Assembly: GCA_030590485.1 (NCBI GenBank)
Contig: JAUUYL010000023.1
Location: 1 to 35,285 of the forward strand
DNA length: 35,285 nt
Direction: 5' to 3'
Source of the DNA: Lentisphaerota bacterium
GTDB lineage: Bacteria > Verrucomicrobiota > Kiritimatiellia > UBA8416 > JAUUYL01
Shown here: one piece after another, positions 16,894 through 25,082 of the stretch
How the letters are laid out: the number at the start of each line of letters is the position of its first letter
Numbering within the stretch: the first letter of the stretch is position 1
The notes under the pieces: model-generated
The model's database searches: none
What the model was told of the DNA's origin: nothing
Seen by the model: the letters and a program-made list of their open reading frames with translations, nothing else
Position numbers and translations under genes: made by a program

Positions 16894-16920
16894 CGTTGTC
16901 CGAAATCTTTTCGAACAACG
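16894..16920. terminator. Bidirectional hairpin between proC and the acyl-CoA dehydrogenase gene
   Basis: CGTTGT (16894-16899) pairs with ACAACG (16915-16920), and the inner CGAAA (16901-16905) with TTTCG (16909-16913), one mismatch between them. It fills most of the 47-base space between two convergent genes and shares TTGTCCGAAA with the hairpin after trxA. A shared terminator is the simplest reading. Confidence 0.55.
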
Positions 16921-16931
16921 TCTAGCTATTG

Positions 16932-18092
16932 TTATTTCTTGGCAGCAGCAGCTTCTTTAATAAGGTTGCTGGCTATAACTTCACGCTGTATCTGGTTGGT
17001 ACCTTCGTAGATCTGTGTGATTTTTGCGTCACGCATCATCTTCTCGACAGGATACTCTTTCATGTAGCCGTAACCGCCAAGTATCTGCACAGCGTCAGTT
17101 GTCACCTTCATGGCGACGTCAGAGGCGTAAACCTTAGCCATTGCAGATATCTTGGAAATGTTTTTGGCACCTGAATCGATGTGGCGTGCTGATGCATAGG
17201 TCAGGTGTCTTGCGGCTTCGACTGCTGTAGCCATATCCGCCAGCATGAACTGTACCCCCTGGAAAGATGAGATCGGTTTGCCGAACTGAACTCTTTCACG
17301 GCTGTAGCGTACAGCTTCGTCGAGTGCGCCGGTAGCTATACCAAGAGCTTGAGCAGCAACTCCGGGGCGAGACATGTCCAGCGTCTTCATGGCTACAATA
17401 AAGCCCATGCCTTCTTTAGCGATAAGGTTTTCCTTGGGTATCCGGCAGTCCTGAAAGACCAGCTCGCTGGTAACGGATGCTCTTATGCCCATTTTGTTTT
17501 CCTTTTTGCCGAAGGTAAATCCGGGCGTGTCCTTGTCGACGATGAAAGCACTTGCTCCGCGTGCGCCTTTGGCCTTGTTGGTCATGGCGATCACGGTATA
17601 TATTTCTGCTGCACTGCCGTTGGTGATCCACTGTTTTGTCCCATTGAGCACATATTCGTTTCCGTCGAGTACCGCAGTGGTCTGAATGGCGCCTGCGTCA
17701 CTACCAGCATTGGCTTCAGTAAGGCCGAAAGCGGCCAACTTGGTTCCTGCGGCGACATCCGGCAGATACTTCTTCTTCTGTTCGTCTGATCCATAAAGTA
17801 CGATAGGATATGTTCCGAGACTGGTTGCGAAGAGGCAAAGCGCAATGCCTCCGCATACCTTGGAAAGTTCTTCGACCGCTACAACACCGTCCATTACGCC
17901 GCCGCCCATGCCGCCGTATTCTTCTTCTAGGGCTATTCCTGCGAGATCTGCGTCGGCAAAGGCCTTCATGACATCCCATGGAAACTCGCCTGTTTCATCA
18001 AATTCTTCTCTAACCGGCTTAATCTTCTCTTCGCCGATCTGCTGGCACAGCTCTTTGATCATCAACTGTTCTTCGGTATATCCGTAATCCAT
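16932..18092 (-). CDS. Acyl-CoA dehydrogenase (short-chain type)
   Basis: The 386-residue protein has the family plan: N-terminal helical domain (YTEEQLMIKELCQQI), middle beta domain with FGLTEANAGSDAG and WITNGSAAEIY, and C-terminal helical domain with SRERVQFGKPIS, QILGGYGYMKEYPVEKMMRDA and QIYEGTNQIQR. The Glu in YEGTNQ (about residue 363) is the catalytic base of the butyryl-CoA-type enzymes. It oxidises acyl-CoA to enoyl-CoA using FAD, with electrons going to ETF. Which chain length it uses is not certain, though short-chain is likely. It is a single-gene unit, convergent with proC. Confidence 0.93.
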   Translation of the reverse strand: MDYGYTEEQLMIKELCQQIGEEKIKPVREEFDETGEFPWDVMKAFADADLAGIALEEEYGGMGGGVMDGVVAVEELSKVCGGIALCLFATSLGTYPIVLYGSDEQKKKYLPDVAAGTKLAAFGLTEANAGSDAGAIQTTAVLDGNEYVLNGTKQWITNGSAAEIYTVIAMTNKAKGARGASAFIVDKDTPGFTFGKKENKMGIRASVTSELVFQDCRIPKENLIAKEGMGFIVAMKTLDMSRPGVAAQALGIATGALDEAVRYSRERVQFGKPISSFQGVQFMLADMATAVEAARHLTYASARHIDSGAKNISKISAMAKVYASDVAMKVTTDAVQILGGYGYMKEYPVEKMMRDAKITQIYEGTNQIQREVIASNLIKEAAAAKK

Positions 18093-18385
18093 TATCTGTC
18101 TCCTATATAATCAACATAATTGAGGGACATCCTATTGGCGCGTGCCTAAAGTGTCAAGCAGTTAGCAGAATCAACTCCAGCCATAAATCAGATTCCGCAA
18201 CCGATCAAACAAATATCGGCCATCTTTTCGTGCCCCGATCCCGCGAGCCTTTTCGTTCACCACGGCAATCACCCCGGTACGGCCATATATTTGGAACCGT
18301 TGGCCCTTTATTAACCTTATGGACATTAAGTAGATAATAGTGTAGTTTAGTAACAGAAGAAGCAAACAAGGAGAAACCAGATATT

Positions 18386-18889
18386 ATGAAGAAAATACTG
18401 ATTAGTTTATTGCTGTTTATTGTTGTTGCATCGTTCTCTCAAGCGGAAGAGGGCAGAGACGCCAGCGGTACGATTAATAAAATGTTGAAAGAACTGGGAT
18501 ATAAAGTCCAAATGACCCAAAGCGGCAACTTCATGTTGGATTTTGATCTTCGGGACAGCAATAATCAGCCGACCGGCAGAAGCCACAGAGTGATTATCAA
18601 TAAAACCACACAAAAATGGGGGGCCCTGGAGGTGATCAATATAATGGCAACGGTCATGAAGTCTAAGACGGAATTCGATTCGGTCAAGGCAAGTCAGCTT
18701 CTGATAGAGAACAGTGTTGAGAAATTTGGTAGATGGGAAATAATCAAAAGCGATGCTGGCTACAGACTGATGTATGTGGTCAAGCTCTCCGTGCGCGACC
18801 CGACGTCGGCCATGAAGAAAGCCATCCTAAACGTTTTTGGGCGAGCCGATGCCATGGAGAAACTCTGGACGGGCAAGGATGACTTTTAG
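18386..18889 (+). CDS. Secreted YbjN-like protein
   Basis: The 167-residue product starts with a signal peptide (MKKILISLLLFIVVASFSQA, cleavage likely after Ala). The mature part has an alternating helix-strand pattern, with VINIMATVMKSKTEFDS and RWEIIKSDAGYRLMYVVKLS, reminiscent of the YbjN / T3SS-chaperone-like fold. That assignment is tentative. AAGGAG lies upstream, somewhat far from ATG 18386. Its stop lies inside the next gene's start region (11-base overlap), so it is translationally coupled to the YfiR-family gene and probably acts with it in the periplasm. Confidence 0.7.
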   Translation: MKKILISLLLFIVVASFSQAEEGRDASGTINKMLKELGYKVQMTQSGNFMLDFDLRDSNNQPTGRSHRVIINKTTQKWGALEVINIMATVMKSKTEFDSVKASQLLIENSVEKFGRWEIIKSDAGYRLMYVVKLSVRDPTSAMKKAILNVFGRADAMEKLWTGKDDF

Positions 18890-19484
18890 AAATACACTTT
18901 CTATTAAATTTCTTATGGCGACCTGCACCTGTCTGACAATATTTTTCACGATGTTTAATATGGCCGCGTCCATGGACGACATGCTCACGGAAACAAAGAC
19001 AAAAGCGCAGACCATATATAAGGTCATACAATTTGTCGGCTTTCCGGAGAAGTCATTCAGCTCTCCCTCGCAACCCATTGCCGTTTGCGTGCTGGGTTAC
19101 GACTCGTTTGGCAAAATACTTGATTACGCCTTTAAAGATAAAAAAGTCGACGGCAGAGCGCTTAATATCATCCGTGTCCGAAACTTTAAAACCCTGAAAA
19201 AGATAACGGAGTCGTATCAGGTGATCTACATCACTAAATCGCTTCGAAAGGAAGTGCCAACTATACTCGCGCATTTGATGGGGAGTAATTGCCTGATCAT
19301 GGGCGAGTCGCCTGATTTTTGTCAGCAGGGCGGAATGATACAACTTAAAGTGTTGGCAAAAAAAGCACGGTTTAATATCAACACTACCGCTGCATGGCAG
19401 GAAGATCTTAAAATAAGTTCTAACCTTCTCAAACTTGCTACTATAGTCAAAACGGAGCCATTGATCAGCAAGACCAGGAATTAA
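18879..19484 (+). CDS. YfiR-family (DUF4154) periplasmic protein
   Basis: The 201-residue protein has an N-terminal hydrophobic signal (about residues 8-30) followed by the YfiR/DUF4154 pattern: YKVIQFVGFPE, PIAVCVLGYDSFGKILD, KKVDGRALNIIRVRNFKTLK, YQVIYITKS, then GESPDFCQQGGMIQL and FNINTTAAW. The family includes YfiR, a periplasmic repressor of the YfiN diguanylate cyclase. ATG 18879 overlaps the previous gene by 11 bases and is preferred to a more upstream ATG at 18837 that would add an unlikely prefix. The next gene encodes a CHASE8-type sensor kinase, so it probably regulates that kinase. Confidence 0.85.
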   Translation: MTFRNTLSIKFLMATCTCLTIFFTMFNMAASMDDMLTETKTKAQTIYKVIQFVGFPEKSFSSPSQPIAVCVLGYDSFGKILDYAFKDKKVDGRALNIIRVRNFKTLKKITESYQVIYITKSLRKEVPTILAHLMGSNCLIMGESPDFCQQGGMIQLKVLAKKARFNINTTAAWQEDLKISSNLLKLATIVKTEPLISKTRN

Positions 19485-19493
19485 AGGTTACCG

Positions 19494-21815
19494 ATGAAAT
19501 CCCTCAAGGACCTTTCTATTAAATATAAGGTCATGAGCATCATGATGCTCGTGAGTGGGGTCTCTCTTCTGCTAGCTGGCGGCATTTTACTTCTTGTTGA
19601 AACCAAATCATTCAAAAAACGATATATCACTAATCTTTCAACGATTTCCGAAATCATAGGAGCTAACAGCACTTCTGCGCTTTTGTTTGACGATAAGGAA
19701 GCGGCGCGAACCACGCTGTCAGCGCTTGCCAGGCAGAAAACATTTACCGAGTGCGGAATTTATCGTCCGGACGAACAACTTTTCGCCCGTTACGTAATGC
19801 AAGGCCACAAAAGAGAACTGCCGCCGAATTTTCGGGCGCCTGGCACATATTTTGAAGGCGGCAAATTAATCCATTTTTCGTCCATCATCTGGAAGGGCGA
19901 AACCATGGGCATGGTGTACATCTGCACGGATATAGGTGAACTCCAGGAGCGTGTGAAACAATATGCAGGAATAACCTCAACCATATTAATAGTCGCGCTA
20001 TGCGCTGCTGTCTTACTGTCACTTTGGTTGCATAGAATTGTTTCTTCGCCGGTTCTTCAGCTTACAAACGTCGCCTACACGATTGCGGCCGAGCAGGATT
20101 ATTCCATTAGAGTGCCTCTCAGCGAAAGTCATGATGAACTCGGTATTCTCGTGAGAGTCTTTAACCAGATGCTCGAACAAATACAGGAACGTGACAGCGC
20201 TCTACAAAATGCCAGAGACGAGCTCGAAGTCAAAGTGGAAGAGCGTGCAAAGGAAATACGAGAGATGAGCCAGATGCTCAAGGGTATTATTACAAACATG
20301 CCTGTCGTTGCATTTAGAATCAATGACAAGGGTGAGTTTACCGAAGCCATCGGAAAAGGTCTACAGCGGCTGGGGCTCAGATCGGGTGAAGTGGTAGACC
20401 AAAGCGCATACAACATATATCCGAACCTGGCAACATATATGGATAATGCCAAGGCAGGGACTATGACTTTTTGTGAAGTAACGGGAGTACATGATGGTGA
20501 ACACTGGTGTTTTTCCAGTTATTTCTTTCCTGACGACGACAGGCCTGGACATATTGTAGGATTCGCGCTGGATATAACAGAGCGCAAACGTGCCGAAGGA
20601 CACGAGAAGATTTTGCAGGACCAACTGATCAGGGCGGAACGAATGAGATCGCTGGGTGTTCTCGCCGGCGGAGTCGCGCATGACCTGAATAATATTCTAG
20701 GTTCCATGCTCATGTTGCCGGAACTTATCAAAGATGATGTGCAGAAAGAAATCGGCGAAGGCAACGAGAACCTTGCAGAGTCAATGAAGGATCTAAGCAC
20801 CATTGAATCATCCGCTAGAAGAGCATCCGCGATTATCAAAGATCTGATGACACTCGGGCGACGTGGTAAATATCAGAAAGTTCCCATGAGCCTTAATGTC
20901 GTCACTCAGAAATACACAAAATCCCATGAATTTGAAGCCCTGAAGAAGCAATTCCCACATATCAATATTACAAAACGCCTGTCACGTAAGATTAGCTTTA
21001 CCAACGCTTCAGAATCACATTTCACCAGAGTTATTTCTAATCTGGTTCGCAATGCCTGCGAGGCCATTCCGGAATCAAAGGGAGTAGTGCGGATGCAAAC
21101 TTCGAATATCACGCTCAAAGAACCGCTTATTGGGTACGAAACTATTCCCGCCGGTAAGTATGTCCTGTTTTCGGTGTCGGATAATGGCGCAGGTATTGCC
21201 GCCAGACATTTTGAGAAGATATTTGAACCATTCTTTACCAAAAAGAAAATAACTGGCCGCAGCGGTAGCGGGCTTGGGCTTTCGGTTGTGCATGGTGTCG
21301 TCAAGGATCACGATGGATATCTGAATGTCACCAGTGTTCCGGATAAGGGAACCAATTTCCAGCTTTATTTTCCGACTACAGAAGCCACCGCAGAAGATGA
21401 GAAAGAGCTGGTTAAAGAAGCTCTGCGAGGCGGAGCGGAGTCTATCCTTGTTGTTGATGATGAGGTATCGCAGCGTCAGCTCGCCAAGAGATCACTCGAA
21501 ACGATGGGCTACACGGTAACAACTGCCGAGAACGGTCATGACGCGCTCGAGAAGATAGGGGATGTTAAGAACGAGATATCTTCTTTCGATCTCGTTATCC
21601 TGGATATGATTATGGAAGATGATTTTGACGGGCTCACGACTTACGAACATATCCTGGAAAAATGCCCCGGCCAAAAAGTCATAATAGCAAGTGGTTATGC
21701 CCCAACCAGGCGGAGCCAGGCTGCGGTTGACCTGGGCGCGGTGTGGCTGGCAAAACCCTACGACAGTAGCGAGCTTGCCTCCGCCGTCAGAAGCAAGCTG
21801 GACGAAACTGCTTAA
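19494..21815 (+). CDS. CHASE8-HAMP-PAS hybrid sensor histidine kinase
   Basis: The 773-residue protein has membrane span 1 (about 14-35), a periplasmic region (36-155) with YITNLSTISEIIGANSTSALLFDD (read as YITNLSTISEIIGANS then TSALLFDD) typical of CHASE8 domains, span 2 (about 160-180), HAMP (about 180-232), coiled coil, PAS (about 262-365), HisKA with H396 in GGVAHDLNN, HATPase_c with N520 (NLVRNACEAI), DNGAGI and GSGLGLSVVHG, and a receiver (about 649-770) with acidic pair D655/D656, phospho-acceptor D704 and K754. It should autophosphorylate and pass phosphate to its own receiver. No DNA-binding output domain or separate regulator is visible nearby. It starts 9 bases after the YfiR-family gene. 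Confidence 0.92.
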   Translation: MKSLKDLSIKYKVMSIMMLVSGVSLLLAGGILLLVETKSFKKRYITNLSTISEIIGANSTSALLFDDKEAARTTLSALARQKTFTECGIYRPDEQLFARYVMQGHKRELPPNFRAPGTYFEGGKLIHFSSIIWKGETMGMVYICTDIGELQERVKQYAGITSTILIVALCAAVLLSLWLHRIVSSPVLQLTNVAYTIAAEQDYSIRVPLSESHDELGILVRVFNQMLEQIQERDSALQNARDELEVKVEERAKEIREMSQMLKGIITNMPVVAFRINDKGEFTEAIGKGLQRLGLRSGEVVDQSAYNIYPNLATYMDNAKAGTMTFCEVTGVHDGEHWCFSSYFFPDDDRPGHIVGFALDITERKRAEGHEKILQDQLIRAERMRSLGVLAGGVAHDLNNILGSMLMLPELIKDDVQKEIGEGNENLAESMKDLSTIESSARRASAIIKDLMTLGRRGKYQKVPMSLNVVTQKYTKSHEFEALKKQFPHINITKRLSRKISFTNASESHFTRVISNLVRNACEAIPESKGVVRMQTSNITLKEPLIGYETIPAGKYVLFSVSDNGAGIAARHFEKIFEPFFTKKKITGRSGSGLGLSVVHGVVKDHDGYLNVTSVPDKGTNFQLYFPTTEATAEDEKELVKEALRGGAESILVVDDEVSQRQLAKRSLETMGYTVTTAENGHDALEKIGDVKNEISSFDLVILDMIMEDDFDGLTTYEHILEKCPGQKVIIASGYAPTRRSQAAVDLGAVWLAKPYDSSELASAVRSKLDETA

Positions 21816-21849
21816 CCAAAAGGTGTACAGAGTTCATTTTACTTTCACC

Positions 21850-21906
21850 CGTCCTATTCTCCTATAATAAGTCCCATAAGTCCTATCGGTCCTATGGGGT
21901 TCTATC
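21850..21906. repeat. TCCTAT-core repeat array A
   Basis: Copies of TCCTAT or close variants (TCCCAT, TTCTAT) start at about 21852, 21860, 21872, 21881, 21890 and 21900, i.e. every 8-12 bases. It lies between the kinase gene and the convergent msrBA gene. It is the same type as the arrays at 25921-26013, 27630-27682 and 28293-28390. Confidence 0.7.
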
Positions 21907-22909
21907 ACTCCCGGGCATCAAGTCCCATTTTCTTCACTTTGGGTGCTATGACGAATCTGCAGTAGGACGCATTAGGATTATTACGAAAGTAGTCCTGGTG
22001 GGATACTTCTGCCTTGAAAAATGGTTTTGCTTTGGTGACTTCCGTGACAATCGGATCTTTTAATTTGCGCTGATGTTTTCTGATGACTTTTTGAGCTGTC
22101 TGCTTCTGTGCCTCGGTATGATAAAAGATCACCGACCTGTATTGTGGACCCACATCGTTACCCTGTCTGTTGACGGTTGTTGGGTCGTGGACTTTCCAAA
22201 ACACTTCCAGCAGTTCTTCATACGATACTCTGGCCGGGTCATACACAACCTGGGACACCTCGGTATGACCAGTCTTTCCTGAGGAGACGCTCTTATAATC
22301 GGCATCTTCCGTTGTCCCTCCCATATATCCTACCTGCACATCCTGAACCCCGGCCATAAGTTCAAACACCGCCTCTGTGCACCAGAAACAGCCGGCACCG
22401 AAAGTGGCTGTCTCTGTTTTCTGAAAATCAAGAGCAGCTGAATTTATGCAATACCTCAGTTCGGTCGGCTTTGGCCCGTCATTAAATACATGGCCCAGAT
22501 GCCCGTCGCATTTACTGCACAAGATCTCCGTCCTTCTCCTGCCAAGGCTGTCATCTACCTGCTCCTTGACCGCGTCATCTTTCGCCGGCTGGTAATAGCT
22601 TGGCCAGCCGCAACCGGAATCAAATTTGTTCTCAGAGCTAAACAACTCCTGTCTGCAACCCCTGCATTTATAAACACCATCTTCCTTATGTTTGTCATAT
22701 TTTCCGGAGAATGCCAGCTCCGTACCCTTCTTTCTCATAACACGGAACGCTTCTGGAGAAAGCACTTCTTTCCACTCTTCCTCGGTCTTTTTTGTATTAT
22801 CATTCATCTTCGACCTCCCCGCCGACTCGCCCATCGAGCAAGACATTGAGACACAAAGCGAGACAGTCAAAATCATCACTTTCTTGACAATAGCTGTTAT
22901 CGCTTTCAT
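21905..22909 (-). CDS. msrAB: Exported MsrB-MsrA fusion (methionine sulfoxide reductase)
   Basis: The 334-residue product has an N-terminal signal-like region ([18 protein letters not shown]) with nearby cysteines, so it is exported; lipid anchoring is possible but the lipobox is poor. MsrB comes first: zinc cysteines C82/C85 (CRGC) and C131/C134 (CSKC), and the catalytic C154 in RYCINSAAL. MsrA follows with C174 in GAGCFWCTE and the family motifs GYMGG, and [11 protein letters not shown]. It repairs both stereoisomers of methionine sulfoxide, here probably in the periplasm. ATG 22909 is preferred (GGTGAT upstream) over ATG/alternative codons at 22936. Confidence 0.92.
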   Translation of the reverse strand: MKAITAIVKKVMILTVSLCVSMSCSMGESAGRSKMNDNTKKTEEEWKEVLSPEAFRVMRKKGTELAFSGKYDKHKEDGVYKCRGCRQELFSSENKFDSGCGWPSYYQPAKDDAVKEQVDDSLGRRRTEILCSKCDGHLGHVFNDGPKPTELRYCINSAALDFQKTETATFGAGCFWCTEAVFELMAGVQDVQVGYMGGTTEDADYKSVSSGKTGHTEVSQVVYDPARVSYEELLEVFWKVHDPTTVNRQGNDVGPQYRSVIFYHTEAQKQTAQKVIRKHQRKLKDPIVTEVTKAKPFFKAEVSHQDYFRNNPNASYCRFVIAPKVKKMGLDARE

Positions 22910-22963
22910 TTCATCACCATCATATATCAAAAGCATAAACTATTCCAACCTCTTGTCGTCTGC

Positions 22964-23005
22964 GCCTATTGCCTATTGCCCATTGCCTATTGCCCATTGC
23001 CTATG
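22964..23005. repeat. Heptanucleotide array, six units of GCCTATT / GCCCATT
   Basis: Six contiguous 7-base units, GCCTATT twice, GCCCATT, GCCTATT, GCCCATT and GCCTATG, end 12 bases before ATG 23018 of the Na/Pi cotransporter gene. It occupies the position of the expected ribosome-binding site. Confidence 0.9.
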
Positions 23006-23017
23006 CTACAAAATCAT

Positions 23018-24667
23018 ATGGACGCGCCACAAAATATTATAACTGCCATATTCTGGATTCTCGGAGGACTGGGTCTTTTCCTTTACGGAATCGATATTAT
23101 GGGCAGGTCTCTTCGGAAAGCCGCCGGGTCGGCAATGAGAAAAGGTATTGGTGTTGTCACCCGAACACGATTTCACGGACTTGCAACAGGTGCTGTTGTT
23201 ACAGGCTTGCTTCAAAGTTCCAGCGCATCAACCGTGATGGTAGTGGGTTTCATCAGCGCGGGACTCTTGTCATTCCCTCGATCGATCAGCCTCATTCTCG
23301 GTGCCAATATAGGTTCGACCCTCACGTCGCAAATAACGGCTTTCAAAATTGACACTCTGGCTGTTCCGCTTATCGGTATCGGTTTTCTAATAAGCTTCAT
23401 TTCCAAGAAGCGCGTATGGCGTCAGCTCGGCAAAGCCGTCATGGGGTTCGGCATGCTCTTTTTCGGCCTGATGCTTATGAAGTTAGCGGTCACTGGATAC
23501 AGTGAAAACATTAAAAGTTGGCTTGAAGCATCGGTAGCCGGTGAATTCTGGGGTCAGCTTATAGCATTCTTAATCGCGATGATTGCAACCGCCATCATTC
23601 AAAGCAGTGCTGCCACGATTGCGATGATTCAGACGTTGGCCGTTGGTGGTGCCATTGCTAATATAGAAATTGCCATACCAATGATTCTTGGAGCGCAAGT
23701 CGGTACATGCATAACAGCAATGCTCGCCTGCTTGCAGGCGTCCAAGTCAGGAAAGAAAGCTGCGGTCGCGCATTTGCTTTTCAATACTATAGGTGCCTTG
23801 ATTGCCGTTGCGGCCTTCAGGATATATGCAAATGTTATTCCACTTACTTCGGATTCCATCGCGCGCCAGATTGCCAATGCGCATATGGCAATTCAGACTA
23901 TTAATGCCATGTTGTTTCTGCCTTTTACCCGTTATTTTGCTGGATTGGTCAATCTGGTAGTGCGCGGGGAAGACAAACTCGATGCTGCGCCCGCATTTCT
24001 TCATCAGGCCGACATTAAGACACCCGAGAAGGCTTTCAATAATGTGCATCATGAGATTCAACGGATGTGCTCCATCTGTATGGAAATAACAAGAGACGCC
24101 ATAAATGCTTTCTTCAGTGACGACGAAATGGCTGAGGAGATGGTTCTTAAGAGGGAAGAGCTGACTGATGACCTTTATGATAGTATTGTCGATTATGTGT
24201 TGGAGACTTCAGCATGCGCCATACCCACCGAGCTTGCGAGACGTCCTCCGGCATTGATGCAGATTATGAACGATGTTGAGCGCATCGGAGATCACGCAGA
24301 AAACATCATAGAATTAAGCCAAGCATACAGTAACAAGAATATCCGTCTGAGCGAAGACGCTCGTACAGATATTCGTACACTACTGGCAATAGTAGAAGAT
24401 ATGGGTCAACGAGCAATCAAACTTTTTGATGAAGCGGACGAACACAGTGTAAATGCAGTCCTGGATTTGCATGAGAGAGTAAAAGCCAAAACTCTGGAAT
24501 TATTAAAAAAGCATGAAGATCGATTAGTCGATGGAGAATGCACGGTCATTTCCGGCATTGTTTTCACCGATATGATCACGAATCTTCGTCGCATTTCTAA
24601 CCACTTACGTAATGCCACCACAGTTCTGGGTCATTATCCAGCCGAACCTGATCTCTCGGAAATATAA
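23018..24667 (+). CDS. Na+/Pi cotransporter family protein with PhoU-like domain
   Basis: The 549-residue protein has the two inverted Na/Pi-cotransporter repeats: GLFLYGIDIMGRSLRKA, LLQSSSASTVMVVGF and GANIGSTLTSQ in the first, and IIQSSAATIAMIQT with GAQVGTCITA in the second. The QSSS/QSSA motifs form the substrate core in this family. About nine membrane spans cover residues 1-320; the rest (about 340-549) is a helical PhoU-like domain with VERIGDHAENI. It probably imports phosphate with sodium. ATG 23018 is preferred, but no Shine-Dalgarno is seen because the heptamer array at 22964-23005 is upstream; ATG 23003 is an alternative. Confidence 0.93.
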   Translation: MDAPQNIITAIFWILGGLGLFLYGIDIMGRSLRKAAGSAMRKGIGVVTRTRFHGLATGAVVTGLLQSSSASTVMVVGFISAGLLSFPRSISLILGANIGSTLTSQITAFKIDTLAVPLIGIGFLISFISKKRVWRQLGKAVMGFGMLFFGLMLMKLAVTGYSENIKSWLEASVAGEFWGQLIAFLIAMIATAIIQSSAATIAMIQTLAVGGAIANIEIAIPMILGAQVGTCITAMLACLQASKSGKKAAVAHLLFNTIGALIAVAAFRIYANVIPLTSDSIARQIANAHMAIQTINAMLFLPFTRYFAGLVNLVVRGEDKLDAAPAFLHQADIKTPEKAFNNVHHEIQRMCSICMEITRDAINAFFSDDEMAEEMVLKREELTDDLYDSIVDYVLETSACAIPTELARRPPALMQIMNDVERIGDHAENIIELSQAYSNKNIRLSEDARTDIRTLLAIVEDMGQRAIKLFDEADEHSVNAVLDLHERVKAKTLELLKKHEDRLVDGECTVISGIVFTDMITNLRRISNHLRNATTVLGHYPAEPDLSEI

Positions 24668-24767
24668 GAGGGGTAGGTTAATAAAAGGTTTTCTCATTGC
24701 CGTGAGATGTTTGCCGTGGTAGAGTTCCGGCCAATTCACAAAGTTTTATAATAACAGGAGATAGAGT

Positions 24768-25067
24768 ATGGAAAAATATTTAGTGATGTTAATGGCGGTT
24801 TTGGTTGTATCAGCTGGCTGCGTGACAGGTGGCTGTGCTAAGAAAAAAGACTGCTGCGGCACATGCCCCAAAAGTGCTAAAAAAGAATGTGCCGGCAAAG
24901 CAAAATCCGCTACATGTGACAAAGCCAAGGCGGGCGTTACATGTCCTGTGGGTAAGAAATCATGCCCGGCTGGTTGCACAAAACCTTGTTGCGCTAAGAA
25001 GGTAGTGGCTAAGAAAGAGCTGACCGAAGCGCAGAAGACGAAAACAGATGCTGAAGCGAAAAAATAA
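24768..25067 (+). CDS. Small cysteine- and lysine-rich lipoprotein-like protein
   Basis: The 99-residue protein has a signal peptide ending in VSAGC (C18), lipobox-like. The mature part has 12 cysteines in total, many in CC, CxxC or CxxxC spacing (DCCGTCP, CPAGCTKPCC), surrounded by lysines. This looks like a metal-binding or redox-buffer lipoprotein, but I recognise no family. AGGAG (24756-24760) lies seven bases before ATG 24768, and a TATAAT-like hexamer (24747-24752) is present upstream. The next gene starts 15 bases after its stop. Confidence 0.75.
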   Translation: MEKYLVMLMAVLVVSAGCVTGGCAKKKDCCGTCPKSAKKECAGKAKSATCDKAKAGVTCPVGKKSCPAGCTKPCCAKKVVAKKELTEAQKTKTDAEAKK

Positions 25068-25082
25068 TATTTCTTTTTCAGA

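Noticed and set aside
18171-18365. 64-codon minus-strand frame with RKDGRYLFDRLRNLIYGWS at its end, in the gap 18093-18385
   Set aside because: The C-terminus looks protein-like but the N-terminus is a chance hydrophobic run, there is no Shine-Dalgarno and no recognised family. It may be the remnant of a gene, but I cannot support it. The rest of this gap shows nothing clear.
22964-23005. CRISPR-like array
   Set aside because: The 7-base units have no spacers and are far too short for CRISPR; no cas genes lie nearby.
24747-24752. TATAAT hexamer upstream of the cysteine-rich lipoprotein gene
   Set aside because: It is a perfect -10 match, but no acceptable -35 hexamer is at the right distance, so I do not call a full promoter.
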